This document shows positions 1 through 6,934 of a stretch of DNA of 15,764 nucleotides, one piece after another (within the stretch, counting starts at the first letter, position 1; every line of letters begins with the position of its first letter). The stretch lies in NCBI GenBank assembly GCA_902767455.1, contig CACXHH010000104.1, forward strand, positions 1 to 15,764, written 5' to 3'. Below the pieces are notes generated by a model, which saw nothing but the letters and a program-made list of their open reading frames with translations, ran no database searches and had not been told where the DNA came from. The stretch is from an uncultured Eubacteriales bacterium. GTDB taxonomy: Bacteria; Bacillota; Clostridia; Christensenellales; Borkfalkiaceae. The translations under genes were made by a program, and so were the position numbers.

Positions 1-226
1 AGCGGCGACCAAACGCAACAGTGTTGTGTTTGCCGTTCGGGCGTGATAGCGAGACAACGAAAACTCGATATGAGTTGTAATCAAAACGACGAAGGTCGTT
101 TTGTAAGCTTTTACGAGTTACAACTTAAAGTCGAGCGGAGCGAGTCCCCTACCCTGTTTACGTGCATCTCTTTTTGCGTGCATAGAAACTTAAAATGGGG
201 ACTCGAACGGACGGGAAGTCGCCGCT
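1..226. repeat. Structured tandem repeat, copy 1 (MITE-like)
   Basis: First of two near-identical copies about 251 bp apart. The ends form a 9-bp terminal inverted repeat, AGCGGCGAC (1-9) against GTCGCCGCT (218-226). Inside are a hairpin 11-19/23-31 (one G-T pair), a 9-bp perfect hairpin 82-90/95-103 with a GAAG loop enclosed by 73-80/118-125, and a 9-bp perfect stem 141-149/197-205. CCGTTCG (33-39) can also pair with CGAACGG (204-210). The whole unit could fold as one branched cruciform or RNA. No transposase is present. A small non-autonomous mobile element or dispersed structured repeat is the best reading. The left end may extend beyond the window, and the strand of action is unknown. Confidence 0.8.
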
Positions 227-251
227 TTAAAAGTCTATACTAATTGTATTA

Positions 252-470
252 AGCGGCGACCAAACGCAACAGTGTTGTGTTTGCCGTTCGGGCGTGATAG
301 CGAGACAACGAAAACTCGTTATGAGTTGTAATCAAAACGACGAAGGTCGTTTTGCATAGTTTTTACGAGTTACAACTTAAAGTCGAGCGGAGCGAGTCCC
401 CTACCCTGTTTACGCGTTTCTCTTTTTGCGTGCATAGAAACTTAAAAGGGGGACTCGAACGGACGGGAAG
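252..470. repeat. Structured tandem repeat, copy 2
   Basis: Second copy of the repeat at 1-226, aligned at an offset of 251 bp, becoming 252 after a one-base insertion near 355-360. The left terminal sequence AGCGGCGAC is at 252-260 and the 9-bp stem is at 393-401/449-457. The right terminal GTCGCCGCT is missing: after 470 the sequence runs into a T-rich stretch and, 20 bp on, the stop codon of the phosphatase gene. The copy is therefore truncated or diverged at its right end. A 25-bp AT-rich linker separates the copies. The region 1-489 contains no gene that I can support. Confidence 0.8.
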
Positions 471-489
471 TTGTTTTTTGATTATCCCA

Positions 490-1944
490 TTACTCGTTGC
501 CGTTGTATTTAAGGCAAAGCATGGTTATATCGTCGAACTGCGGGGCGCCGTTGACGAAAGCGTCGACAGCGGCGTGAACGCCGTCGAGAACGGTTCTCGG
601 GGTTTTTGCGTCGGAAGCGTTCAAAGCTTGGAGCAGCCTTTCCGTTCCGAACAACTCGCTTTCGGCGTTAGCCGCTTCGGCAACGCCGTCGGTATAGACG
701 AAGAGCATAGACCCTTTTTCGAGTTTAACTTCGTATTCTCTGTATTTAGCGCCTTCCATGCCGCCGATAACGAACCCGTGCTTATCTTTTAAAAGCTCGA
801 ACTTGCCGTCGGGAGTTTTGAATATCGGGTATTCGTGCCCCGCGTTGGCGGCGGTGAGCACGCCCGTCGTTAAATCGAGAACGCCCAGCCAGACGGTGAC
901 GAACATCTCTTCCCGATTTGACATACATATCTGATTATTAGTCGCTTCGAGCGCTTCTTTAGGGCTCTTTTTCATTATCGCGTAATTTTGCACGAGTATC
1001 TTCGCCGCCATCATAAACAGCGCCGCGGGAACGCCCTTACCGGAAACGTCGGCAATGACGATGCCGAGCTTGTTTTCGTCGATAAAGAAGAAGTCGTAAA
1101 AGTCCCCGCCGACTTCCTTTGCGGGCTTCATCGAAGCGTACACGTCGAAGTCGCTACGGTTAGGAAACGCAGGGAAAATGCTCGGGAGCATATCAGCCTG
1201 AATACGCGTCGCCATCGAAAGTTCCGCGTCGATACGCGAAGCGTCAATCTGCTGGCGTTCGTACTTTTCGGTAAGGTCGCTCGTAATTACGGCGAACATA
1301 TTGACCGCCGCCCCGACGGTAGCGAAAATAACGAACTGGACTTCCGAAAAAAGCGTCTGCGCCACGATAGCGCCGAGCGGCGCGACCAAGTATATCCAGA
1401 ACGCCACGAGAACGCGTTTCGCAAACTTATCGCGATAGCGGATAAGCAGATACATATCCTGAACGAGCATCAACACGGGCGACACGTTGGAAACTATATA
1501 AAGTCCCGAACGATGGTAAACGTTTTCCGCGTCGAAGTAATAATACAGCCCCGTAAACTGCGATACCAAAAGCATTGCCGAATGTAATCCGAGCAAAACG
1601 AAAAGTATTACGAGTATAGTCTTTGAAGCCTTTCCGGGCGCGGCGATATACAATATCATCAGCGACAACATAAGCGTCATAAGCCCCGAGATAAAGAATT
1701 CCACGAACGTCACGGCGTAGATGGCTATCGTGTAGCCCGTGCCGACGTTGCCTTCGAGCATCTGACGGGTAAGGTGCATGGTGATATAGCCTATGACCAT
1801 CCACAAAAAGAATATAAAGTATTTGCGGACGCGCTTATCGATAGGCGCTTTGCTTATCTGGACTATGCTTAGCCCCGAAACGCCTATGCCCGCGGCGATC
1901 ATAAAAATATTTACGAGATTTCCGAACGAAATATCAAAATTCAT
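490..1944 (-). CDS. Membrane-anchored SpoIIE/RsbU-family PP2C serine phosphatase
   Basis: A 484-residue protein. About seven hydrophobic segments (roughly residues 9-30, 42-60, 72-100, 106-130, 145-168, 177-196, 203-221) form a membrane sensor-like domain. A short helical linker follows and then a PP2C-type domain (about 240-480). Its metal-binding motifs are visible: GGDFYD (279-284), IADVSGKG (297-304), NAGHEYP (367-373), YTDG (417-420) and FDDIT (470-474). The family dephosphorylates serine on anti-sigma-factor antagonists (STAS proteins); the partner here is unknown and none is encoded nearby. The ATG at 1944 is chosen because AGGAG lies 8 nt upstream; the longer reading frame overlaps the glutaminase gene. 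It lies 59 bp downstream of that gene with no terminator between, so co-transcription is likely. A TATAAT at 1963-1968 without a good -35 could add weak internal initiation. Family is firm; signal and target are not. Confidence 0.92.
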   Translation of the reverse strand: MNFDISFGNLVNIFMIAAGIGVSGLSIVQISKAPIDKRVRKYFIFFLWMVIGYITMHLTRQMLEGNVGTGYTIAIYAVTFVEFFISGLMTLMLSLMILYIAAPGKASKTILVILFVLLGLHSAMLLVSQFTGLYYYFDAENVYHRSGLYIVSNVSPVLMLVQDMYLLIRYRDKFAKRVLVAFWIYLVAPLGAIVAQTLFSEVQFVIFATVGAAVNMFAVITSDLTEKYERQQIDASRIDAELSMATRIQADMLPSIFPAFPNRSDFDVYASMKPAKEVGGDFYDFFFIDENKLGIVIADVSGKGVPAALFMMAAKILVQNYAIMKKSPKEALEATNNQICMSNREEMFVTVWLGVLDLTTGVLTAANAGHEYPIFKTPDGKFELLKDKHGFVIGGMEGAKYREYEVKLEKGSMLFVYTDGVAEAANAESELFGTERLLQALNASDAKTPRTVLDGVHAAVDAFVNGAPQFDDITMLCLKYNGNE

Positions 1945-2003
1945 CTGTTTTGCTCCTGTCGAATTATACGCTTGTTCCTGACCGTACTGCGGCGGCAAGC
2001 GTT

Positions 2004-2963
2004 TTACGCAAAGACGTTGAGCCGCAACAAGTGCGACATGTGTTCGAGCGCCGCTATTCCGCCGACGCTGTTGCCCTTTTTGTTGAGTGCGGGGCCGTAA
2101 GTTCCTATGCCCCAACGCTCGGAAACGCTTGCGACTATTCCGCCGCCCACGCCGCTCTTTGACGGAATACCGACGAGAACGCCGTATTCGCCCGATTCGT
2201 CGTACAGCCCGCAAGTAAACATCAGGCTCTTTATCGTGCAGACGTACCCCGGGTGGATAAGGTGTTTGCCCGTAAACGGGTTCTGACCTTTGTTTGCGAG
2301 CACGAGCCCGAGATTTGCAAGCGACTTGGCGTTTACGTTAAGCGAACACATCTTAAAATACGTATCGAGCGTCTTGTCGGGATCGCCCGAGAGCACGCCT
2401 TTACTCTTCAAAAGATAGACTATCGCCCTGTTTCTGTCGCCCGTGTCGCGTTCCGAGCGGTAGACACTTTCGTTTAAAACGATATCGTCGTCCATCATGA
2501 ACTTGCGGGCAAAATCGAGCAGGTCTTCAAAATCCATAACGTTTGTAAGCAAGCCCATAACCTGTATCGCGCCGGCGTTTATCATCGGATTGAACGGCAG
2601 ATCGCTTACCGTGTCCAGCTTTAAAATGGAATTGAACGCGTCGCCCGAAGGCTCCAACTGCACGTGCGAAAAAGTTTCTCTGAATCCGAGAAATTTAAGC
2701 GCCGCCGCAAGGTTTACGACCTTGCTTATACTCTGCACCGAAAACCGCTTATCGACCTGACCGAAAGACAGTTCTTTTCCGTCCATACTGCGAACGCATA
2801 AACCGAAGTCGTTCGGATTTGCTTTCGCAAGTTCGGGGATATAGTTTGCGACCTTGCCTTGTTTGGCGGCTTCGCAACCGTTTTCGTAAGCTTCTTTAAT
2901 TACGCGACGTATCTCGTTTTCGTCTTTCACGTCGAAACGCGGCTGTTCGTAAGTAAAATACAC
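2004..2963 (-). CDS. glsA: Glutaminase (class A, serine-dependent)
   Basis: Hydrolyses L-glutamine to L-glutamate and ammonia in the cytoplasm. The 319-residue length matches the bacterial glutaminase A family (~310). The beta-lactamase-like catalytic Ser-x-x-Lys is seen as SISK at 78-81, within FSVQSISKV. Other family blocks are NPMINAGAI (125-133), the Tyr-containing TYFKMCS (201-207), the ESGEYGVLVGIPSKSGVGGGI region (256-276) and a typical C-terminal GGIAALEHMS. The start is GTG at 2963: GGAGG sits 8 nt upstream and the N-terminus aligns with what is expected. A strong promoter lies 40-65 bp upstream. It is the first gene of a probable two-gene unit with the phosphatase. In other bacteria glutaminases aid acid resistance or nitrogen supply; which applies here cannot be told. 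Confidence 0.95.
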   Translation of the reverse strand: MYFTYEQPRFDVKDENEIRRVIKEAYENGCEAAKQGKVANYIPELAKANPNDFGLCVRSMDGKELSFGQVDKRFSVQSISKVVNLAAALKFLGFRETFSHVQLEPSGDAFNSILKLDTVSDLPFNPMINAGAIQVMGLLTNVMDFEDLLDFARKFMMDDDIVLNESVYRSERDTGDRNRAIVYLLKSKGVLSGDPDKTLDTYFKMCSLNVNAKSLANLGLVLANKGQNPFTGKHLIHPGYVCTIKSLMFTCGLYDESGEYGVLVGIPSKSGVGGGIVASVSERWGIGTYGPALNKKGNSVGGIAALEHMSHLLRLNVFA

Positions 2964-3001
2964 GGCGTTTTCCCTCCGTATTCAAGCGATAGATATTACA
3001 C

Positions 3002-3030
3002 ATTATACAATAACTTTTCTCAAAAATCAA
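3002..3030 (-). promoter_or_regulatory. Sigma-A promoter of the glutaminase unit
   Basis: On the minus strand, TTGATT (3030-3025), a 17-bp spacer and a perfect TATAAT (3007-3002). It lies about 40 bp upstream of the GTG start of the glutaminase gene, giving a leader of about 30 nt with the GGAGG ribosome-binding site. No operator-like dyad was seen around it. Confidence 0.75.
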
Positions 3031-3130
3031 TACGTGAATTTAACTAAACCCGAATTTTTACGAAATTTTTCCCGCTTTTTTCGCCGCTCCGTATACGAAA
3101 ACGACGACTACGAAGATAAGTGTAGCATAC

Positions 3131-3160
3131 AAAAGCCGCCGACAGCGCAACGTCGGCGGC
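3131..3160 (-). terminator. Rho-independent terminator after the lipoprotein gene
   Basis: Reading the minus strand, a 9-bp perfect GC-rich stem GCCGCCGAC/GTCGGCGGC (3160-3152 with 3143-3135) with an 8-nt loop is followed at once by TTTT. It lies about 30 bp beyond the stop codon of the lipoprotein gene and before the glutaminase promoter, so it separates the two units. The T-run is short, so readthrough is possible. Confidence 0.75.
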
Positions 3161-3190
3161 GGTAAGTTTTATCGATAAACGTTTCGGCTA

Positions 3191-4651
3191 TTATGTCGGA
3201 TCGGCAAAATCAAGCCCGTAAATATATATCCCGTCGCTTACGCCGAGATAGTATTCGCCCGCGTTGAGCTTTACGGTAAGGACGGTAACTCCGCCTTCGG
3301 CGTTCGTATTCTTTTTGACGACCGTTTCCGTATCTGTATATTCGTCGAACGCCTTAATCGTCTTAAATATCCCGAGCGTTCTCACCTTGCTCGAAAGCAC
3401 GCTCGAATAATACACGGTGACTTTCATCGATCTCGCAAGAGTTATCTTTACGTATCTTTGCGAAGCCAAGGTCTTGGAGCCGAGTTTGACGGCGTAAGAA
3501 AATCTTTCCTTCCCGCAAACGGCGCTTGTTTCAACTATCGAAGAGTTGGCGCCGAGATAAACGCCGTTTCTCAACTTCGTCAATCCGGAAATCGTTTCGG
3601 CGGCATCCGTTTCGTCAAACCTTAAATCAAAAGCTTCGTTCACGACGTCTTCGTCGTAAGGGAAAGTTTCCGTGTAAGTATACCCGCATACTTCGCAAGC
3701 GTAAGTCATCACTCCGTCGTGGTCGGCGGTAGCTTCGGTCGTGACGGTTCCGCAGTCGAAAGTGTGATCGTCTACGTCGGTACGGTCGGTATGCCCTTCG
3801 ATACGGCACGCGCGCCAGTGCTCGGTTTTATCGAACGAATAGTTTTCGTCGTAATCGTGAGTCTGTGCGGTGAGTTTTTCTATTCGTTCGGTCTTGGTCG
3901 CGCCGCACGCGGTACAAGAGAAAGTCATTTCGCCTTCCCTTTCAAAAGTCGGCTCGACGGTCACTTTGCCGTCGTTCCATTCGTGCGCGGCAACGCGAAG
4001 CCTGTCGTCGTGACCTTCGGTAACGCAGGCGTACCAGTGTTCTGCTTCGTTGAAGGAAAACTCGTCGGCGGCAACGTGCTTTAAGATAACTTCTACCTTT
4101 TTATAGCCGCAAGTCTTGCAGGAGTAAGTCACGGCTCCGTCGGCGCTTTCAGTTGCGGCAACCGTTTCGACGACGAAATCGTGCGTGGCAAGAAAGCCGA
4201 TATCGTCGTGCCCGTCTTCGTTACAAACCTTCCAGTGGTTTTGCTCGTTCGTTTGCCATAGTTCGCCGAAAGAGTGCGTGACGATCGGGATGATCTCCGT
4301 TTTCGTCGCGCCGCAAACGGTGCAAGCGTAAGTTATAACGCCGAAGCTCTCTTCCGTAGCCGGAGAAGTTATCTCGCCGCCGTTCCACGAGTGAACGGCT
4401 TTATCGGTAATATCGTCGTGATTCGGATTAACGCACACGCGCCAGTGATACGACTCGTCGCTTAGCCACTCGTTCGCATAAACGTGCGCGCCCGTATCGC
4501 CTTCGGACGAGCCGACGTCTTTATCGGAAGTTTCCGATACGGACGTAATCGGCGCCGAGGCCGTTTGCTCGGCAAGATCGCACGCCGCCGTAAACGCGGA
4601 CGCAAGCGCAAAAGCGCAGACGGCGCATAATAGCGCTATCACCTTTTTCAT
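3191..4651 (-). CDS. Secreted lipoprotein-like protein with four His/Cys (CxxC) repeats
   Basis: A 486-residue exported protein of unknown function. The N-terminus has a charged start, a hydrophobic core and Cys24 after TAA, a weak lipobox, so lipid anchoring is likely but not certain. A Ser/Thr/Glu-rich linker (about 25-55) follows. Four repeats of about 65 residues (56-119, 126-187, 192-255, 265-328) each carry His-Trp, a Cys three residues on, a GHDD-like motif, a further His and a CxxC: Cys110/113, 178/181, 246/249 and 319/322. The spacing suggests a metal-binding or disulphide-stabilised fold. Residues ~335-486 look like a separate beta-rich domain ending in GEYYLGVSDGIYIYGLDF, similar in style to domains appended to clostridial surface enzymes. 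AAGGAG lies 7 nt before the ATG. The gene follows the isomerase/epimerase gene by 18 bp, so the two share a transcript. Likely a surface protein; ligand unknown. Confidence 0.8.
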   Translation of the reverse strand: MKKVIALLCAVCAFALASAFTAACDLAEQTASAPITSVSETSDKDVGSSEGDTGAHVYANEWLSDESYHWRVCVNPNHDDITDKAVHSWNGGEITSPATEESFGVITYACTVCGATKTEIIPIVTHSFGELWQTNEQNHWKVCNEDGHDDIGFLATHDFVVETVAATESADGAVTYSCKTCGYKKVEVILKHVAADEFSFNEAEHWYACVTEGHDDRLRVAAHEWNDGKVTVEPTFEREGEMTFSCTACGATKTERIEKLTAQTHDYDENYSFDKTEHWRACRIEGHTDRTDVDDHTFDCGTVTTEATADHDGVMTYACEVCGYTYTETFPYDEDVVNEAFDLRFDETDAAETISGLTKLRNGVYLGANSSIVETSAVCGKERFSYAVKLGSKTLASQRYVKITLARSMKVTVYYSSVLSSKVRTLGIFKTIKAFDEYTDTETVVKKNTNAEGGVTVLTVKLNAGEYYLGVSDGIYIYGLDFADPT

Positions 4652-4669
4652 TAGTATCTCCTTGGGATT

Positions 4670-5530
4670 TTACGACTCGAACGCGTCCGCGAGCTTTCTC
4701 GCCACAGCGTAAAGCTCCTTTATTCCCTCGTAAATATTTTCGTTGTCAAAGGAAGAAAGATGGCTGTCGGCTTCGAGCGTGAAGTAGCCCGAATACCCTA
4801 TCTCTTTGAGCGCTTCGACTATGGGCGCAAACTCTATCTTCGACGAAAACGGAATAAGGTGCTGATCGTGCCACTTGTCGTTGTCGTGGATATGGAGCGC
4901 CTGAAGCTTTTTGCCGAGCGTTTTTATCATTTCGACGGCGCTCGTATCGAGCCCGCGCATTTCGGCGTGCCCTATATCAAGACAGGCGACGAGATATTCG
5001 TCGTCAAGCGCTTTAAGGTGTTTTAAAAAGTCGTAGTGGTGAGAGCAGGCGGCGGCGCAGGCGTGGTCCTCGTCGTGATTCCAGTTCCACATATTTTCAA
5101 CGGCGATCTTCACGCCGCAATCTTTCGCGAACGGAAGAAGTTTTTCGTACATCTCGGCGTTTTGTTCAGCCGTAAGGTTGTTATCGGGGTGAATAATACA
5201 AATCTTTCCGCCTGCGATAGAAGTGCATTCGAGCGCGCGGAAAAGGTATTTTTCCATATTTTTGAATTTTGAAGGGAAAGGCGCGTGCGACTGGTTGCAG
5301 ATTATTCCGTTATCGAGCCCCACGCTTTTGAGCCTTCGTGCAAAAGCCGCGTAATCGTCGCCGCCTAAAGGGTGGCTCGAAGGAAGCGCTTCGGCATTTT
5401 TCCAGTCTATCTCCACCATATCGAACATACTGAAATCCCATGCGTCAAAGCCCGCTTTCGCATAAAGCTCTATCGCTTTTTCTTCGCCTATCTTTCTCGC
5501 GGCGGAAGCTATTTCTGTTGAAATCTTCAT
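4670..5530 (-). CDS. Sugar phosphate isomerase/epimerase family (xylose-isomerase-like TIM barrel)
   Basis: A 286-residue cytoplasmic protein of the AP-endonuclease-2/xylose-isomerase-like TIM-barrel superfamily. Likely divalent-metal and substrate ligands lie on successive strands: His82 (NQSHAPF), His114 (IIHPDN), Glu145 (VENMWNW), Asp185 and His188 (CLDIGHA), His213/His215/Asp218 (LHIHDND) and Glu253 (TLEAD). Members interconvert or epimerise sugars, inositols or sugar phosphates, and sequence alone does not give the substrate. The insertion with HDEDH and CSHHYDF (~152-168) before the DIGHA strand is His-rich and could help set specificity. The ATG at 5530 has GGAG 6 nt upstream, and a near-consensus promoter precedes it. 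It is the first gene of a unit with the secreted repeat protein. DNA repair endonuclease function is unlikely given the sugar-isomerase-like motifs. Confidence 0.85.
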   Translation of the reverse strand: MKISTEIASAARKIGEEKAIELYAKAGFDAWDFSMFDMVEIDWKNAEALPSSHPLGGDDYAAFARRLKSVGLDNGIICNQSHAPFPSKFKNMEKYLFRALECTSIAGGKICIIHPDNNLTAEQNAEMYEKLLPFAKDCGVKIAVENMWNWNHDEDHACAAACSHHYDFLKHLKALDDEYLVACLDIGHAEMRGLDTSAVEMIKTLGKKLQALHIHDNDKWHDQHLIPFSSKIEFAPIVEALKEIGYSGYFTLEADSHLSSFDNENIYEGIKELYAVARKLADAFES

Positions 5531-5562
5531 ATAAAACTCCGTAATAAATAAATTTTATAAAT

Positions 5563-5591
5563 ATGTTATCACAATATTTAAAGATTGTCAA
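5563..5591 (-). promoter_or_regulatory. Sigma-A promoter of the epimerase-lipoprotein unit
   Basis: On the minus strand, a consensus TTGACA (5591-5586), a 17-bp spacer and TAACAT (5568-5563). Transcription should start near 5556, about 26 nt before the start codon. It lies just after the galactokinase terminator, so the unit is independently transcribed. Confidence 0.8.
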
Positions 5592-5622
5592 CGGGTTTGA
5601 CGATTTTAGCTTTTCGCGAACG

Positions 5623-5658
5623 AAAAAACACGAAAAGGCCGCGCTCAAAAGAGCGCGG
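5623..5658 (-). terminator. Rho-independent terminator after galactokinase
   Basis: On the minus strand an 8-bp perfect stem CCGCGCTC/GAGCGCGG (5658-5651 with 5646-5639) with a TTTT loop is followed by CCTTTTCGTGTTTTTT. It lies about 50 bp beyond the galactokinase stop. There is no T-run on the plus side, so it acts on minus-strand transcription only. Confidence 0.75.
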
Positions 5659-5665
5659 TGTATAT

Positions 5666-5703
5666 CAAAAATATCCGTTAATCGACTTATAGGCAGGTTT
5701 TTG
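5666..5703 (-). repeat. 37-nt post-gene repeat, copy A
   Basis: One of three related 37-nt sequences that align without gaps (others at 6881-6917 and 15378-15415). Written on the plus strand it has an A-run, a core TAATCGACTTATAGGC and a T-run. It begins about 5 nt after the galactokinase stop codon and just ahead of the terminator. It matches copy B at 27 of 37 positions and copy C at 24 of 37, by my hand alignment. Function unknown. Confidence 0.6.
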
Positions 5704-5708
5704 AGATA

Positions 5709-6845
5709 TTAAAGCTTTTCGGCAGTGATGCCGTCTACTATGCGGCAAGGATAGAAACTTGCGGCGTAACCTATTCTCTTTTCGTATTCGGGAGCGACGG
5801 CGTTTTTGAAGTTTTCGACTTCTTCGGTTTTTACGAGCGCTATCGCGCACCCGCCGAAGCCCGCGCCTATCATACGCGCGCCAAGGCACGATTTTTGAGC
5901 CGTGCAAAGGCTTACCAACGTATCCATCTCGTCGCAGGATACGAGATACAGGTTTTTAAGCGAGTCGTGCGATGCGTTCAAAAGTTCGCCGAACTTTCTC
6001 ATTTCGCCCTTTTCGAGCGCTTCGACGGATCTCTGAACTCTGTCGCATTCGCAGATAACGTGTTTCGCGCGCGAATAGTACGGCTCGGAAAGGTTTGCCG
6101 CGTACGCGTTGAAATCTTCGACGGTGAGATCGGCAAGACAGGCTATATCCTTATAACGTTTGAAATATTCGAGAGCGTATTCAGTTTCAGCGCGGCGTTC
6201 GTTGTACTTACTTTCAACAAGACTATGCGGACGGTTGCAGTTGATTATGACGATCGAATAATCGCCGAAACGGGCGTTTACGTAGCGGCATTCGAGAGTT
6301 TTGCAGTCGAGAAGCATAGCCATTTCGTCTTTGCCGCAAGCGGAAGCGTACTGGTCCATGATACCGCAGTTTACGCCGCAGTATTCTCTTTCGGCTTTCT
6401 GCGCCGTGAGAGCGACTTCAACCTTGTCGAACTCTTCGCCGGCAATAGTCGCAAGAGCGGCTATCGTGGAAACTTCTATCGCCGCTGACGACGAAAGCCC
6501 GCTTCCGAAAGGCACGTTGCAGTCGTAATACATATCGGCGCCTATCACCTTATGTCCCGCCTGTTGCCAGAAATACGCCGAGCCCGCCTGATATTTTGCA
6601 TACTTTAAATGTTTGTACTCGCCGAGTTTATTTACGTCGAGCGTAACTTCGTCGGGAAGCGACGAAAACTTAATATTGATCTTATCTGTGCCGTTTGCTT
6701 TGACGTAGACGTCGTTTTTAAGCGAGATCGCTGCGGGGAAAACCTTTCCGCCGCAATAGTCGACGTGTTCGCCGATAAGATTTATTCTTCCCGACGCCGA
6801 TACTTTGTAATCGTAATCTTTTAAAAAGTCTTTTTCGATTTTCAT
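5709..6845 (-). CDS. galK: Galactokinase
   Basis: Phosphorylates alpha-D-galactose with ATP to galactose 1-phosphate, the first committed step of the Leloir pathway, in the cytoplasm. The 378-residue protein has the galactokinase signature GRINLIGEHVDYCGG (19-33, with Arg20, Glu26, His27 and Asp29), the GHMP ATP-binding motif PFGSGLSSSAA (112-122), the catalytic Asp164 in GIMDQYAS and the C-terminal motif MIGAGFGGCAIA (325-336). GGGAG precedes the ATG. It follows IMP dehydrogenase by 89 bp with no clear terminator or strong promoter between, so it may be read from the same transcript, although the pairing has no obvious metabolic logic. No galT or galE is in the window. A related GHMP sugar kinase (for example for N-acetylgalactosamine) is a less likely alternative. 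Confidence 0.93.
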   Translation of the reverse strand: MKIEKDFLKDYDYKVSASGRINLIGEHVDYCGGKVFPAAISLKNDVYVKANGTDKINIKFSSLPDEVTLDVNKLGEYKHLKYAKYQAGSAYFWQQAGHKVIGADMYYDCNVPFGSGLSSSAAIEVSTIAALATIAGEEFDKVEVALTAQKAEREYCGVNCGIMDQYASACGKDEMAMLLDCKTLECRYVNARFGDYSIVIINCNRPHSLVESKYNERRAETEYALEYFKRYKDIACLADLTVEDFNAYAANLSEPYYSRAKHVICECDRVQRSVEALEKGEMRKFGELLNASHDSLKNLYLVSCDEMDTLVSLCTAQKSCLGARMIGAGFGGCAIALVKTEEVENFKNAVAPEYEKRIGYAASFYPCRIVDGITAEKL

Positions 6846-6880
6846 TTTTAACTCCCGTAAATTGCTTTATGTTTTTCGGC

Positions 6881-6917
6881 AAAAAACGCCGATAATCGAC
6901 TTATGTAAGGGCTTTTG
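6881..6917 (-). repeat. 37-nt post-gene repeat, copy B
   Basis: Second copy of the short repeat, in the 89-bp gap between IMP dehydrogenase and galactokinase, about 17 nt after the IMP dehydrogenase stop. It shares the A-run, the core GATAATCGACTTAT and the T-run with copy A. A small 4-bp CGGC/GCCG hairpin overlaps its A-run end. No T-run follows in the direction of transcription, so it is not a convincing terminator. Confidence 0.6.
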
Positions 6918-6934
6918 CCTTTTAAAGCGGCACG

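Noticed and set aside
141..218. tRNA-like T-arm sequence (GTTCGAGTCCCC on the minus strand) in the repeat
   Set aside because: No acceptor stem, D-arm or anticodon arm can be built around it; the motif is explained by the 141-149/197-205 stem.
1..470. CRISPR-like array from the repeats
   Set aside because: Only two units, each ~220 bp with internal structure, and no cas genes; the unit size is far outside CRISPR repeats.
43..792. Small open frames in the repeats (43-243 and 352-792) giving similar peptides
   Set aside because: They arise from the repeated DNA. The changes between copies alter residues freely, a one-base insertion shifts frame, and the second frame runs antisense into the phosphatase gene.
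1945..2214. 90-residue N-terminal extension of the phosphatase
   Set aside because: It overlaps the glutaminase gene, is Arg-rich as expected of a shadow frame, and the ATG at 1944 has its own AGGAG site.
6875..6895. Possible terminator between IMP dehydrogenase and galactokinase
   Set aside because: Only a 4-bp CGGC/GCCG stem, and an A-run, not a T-run, follows on the minus strand.
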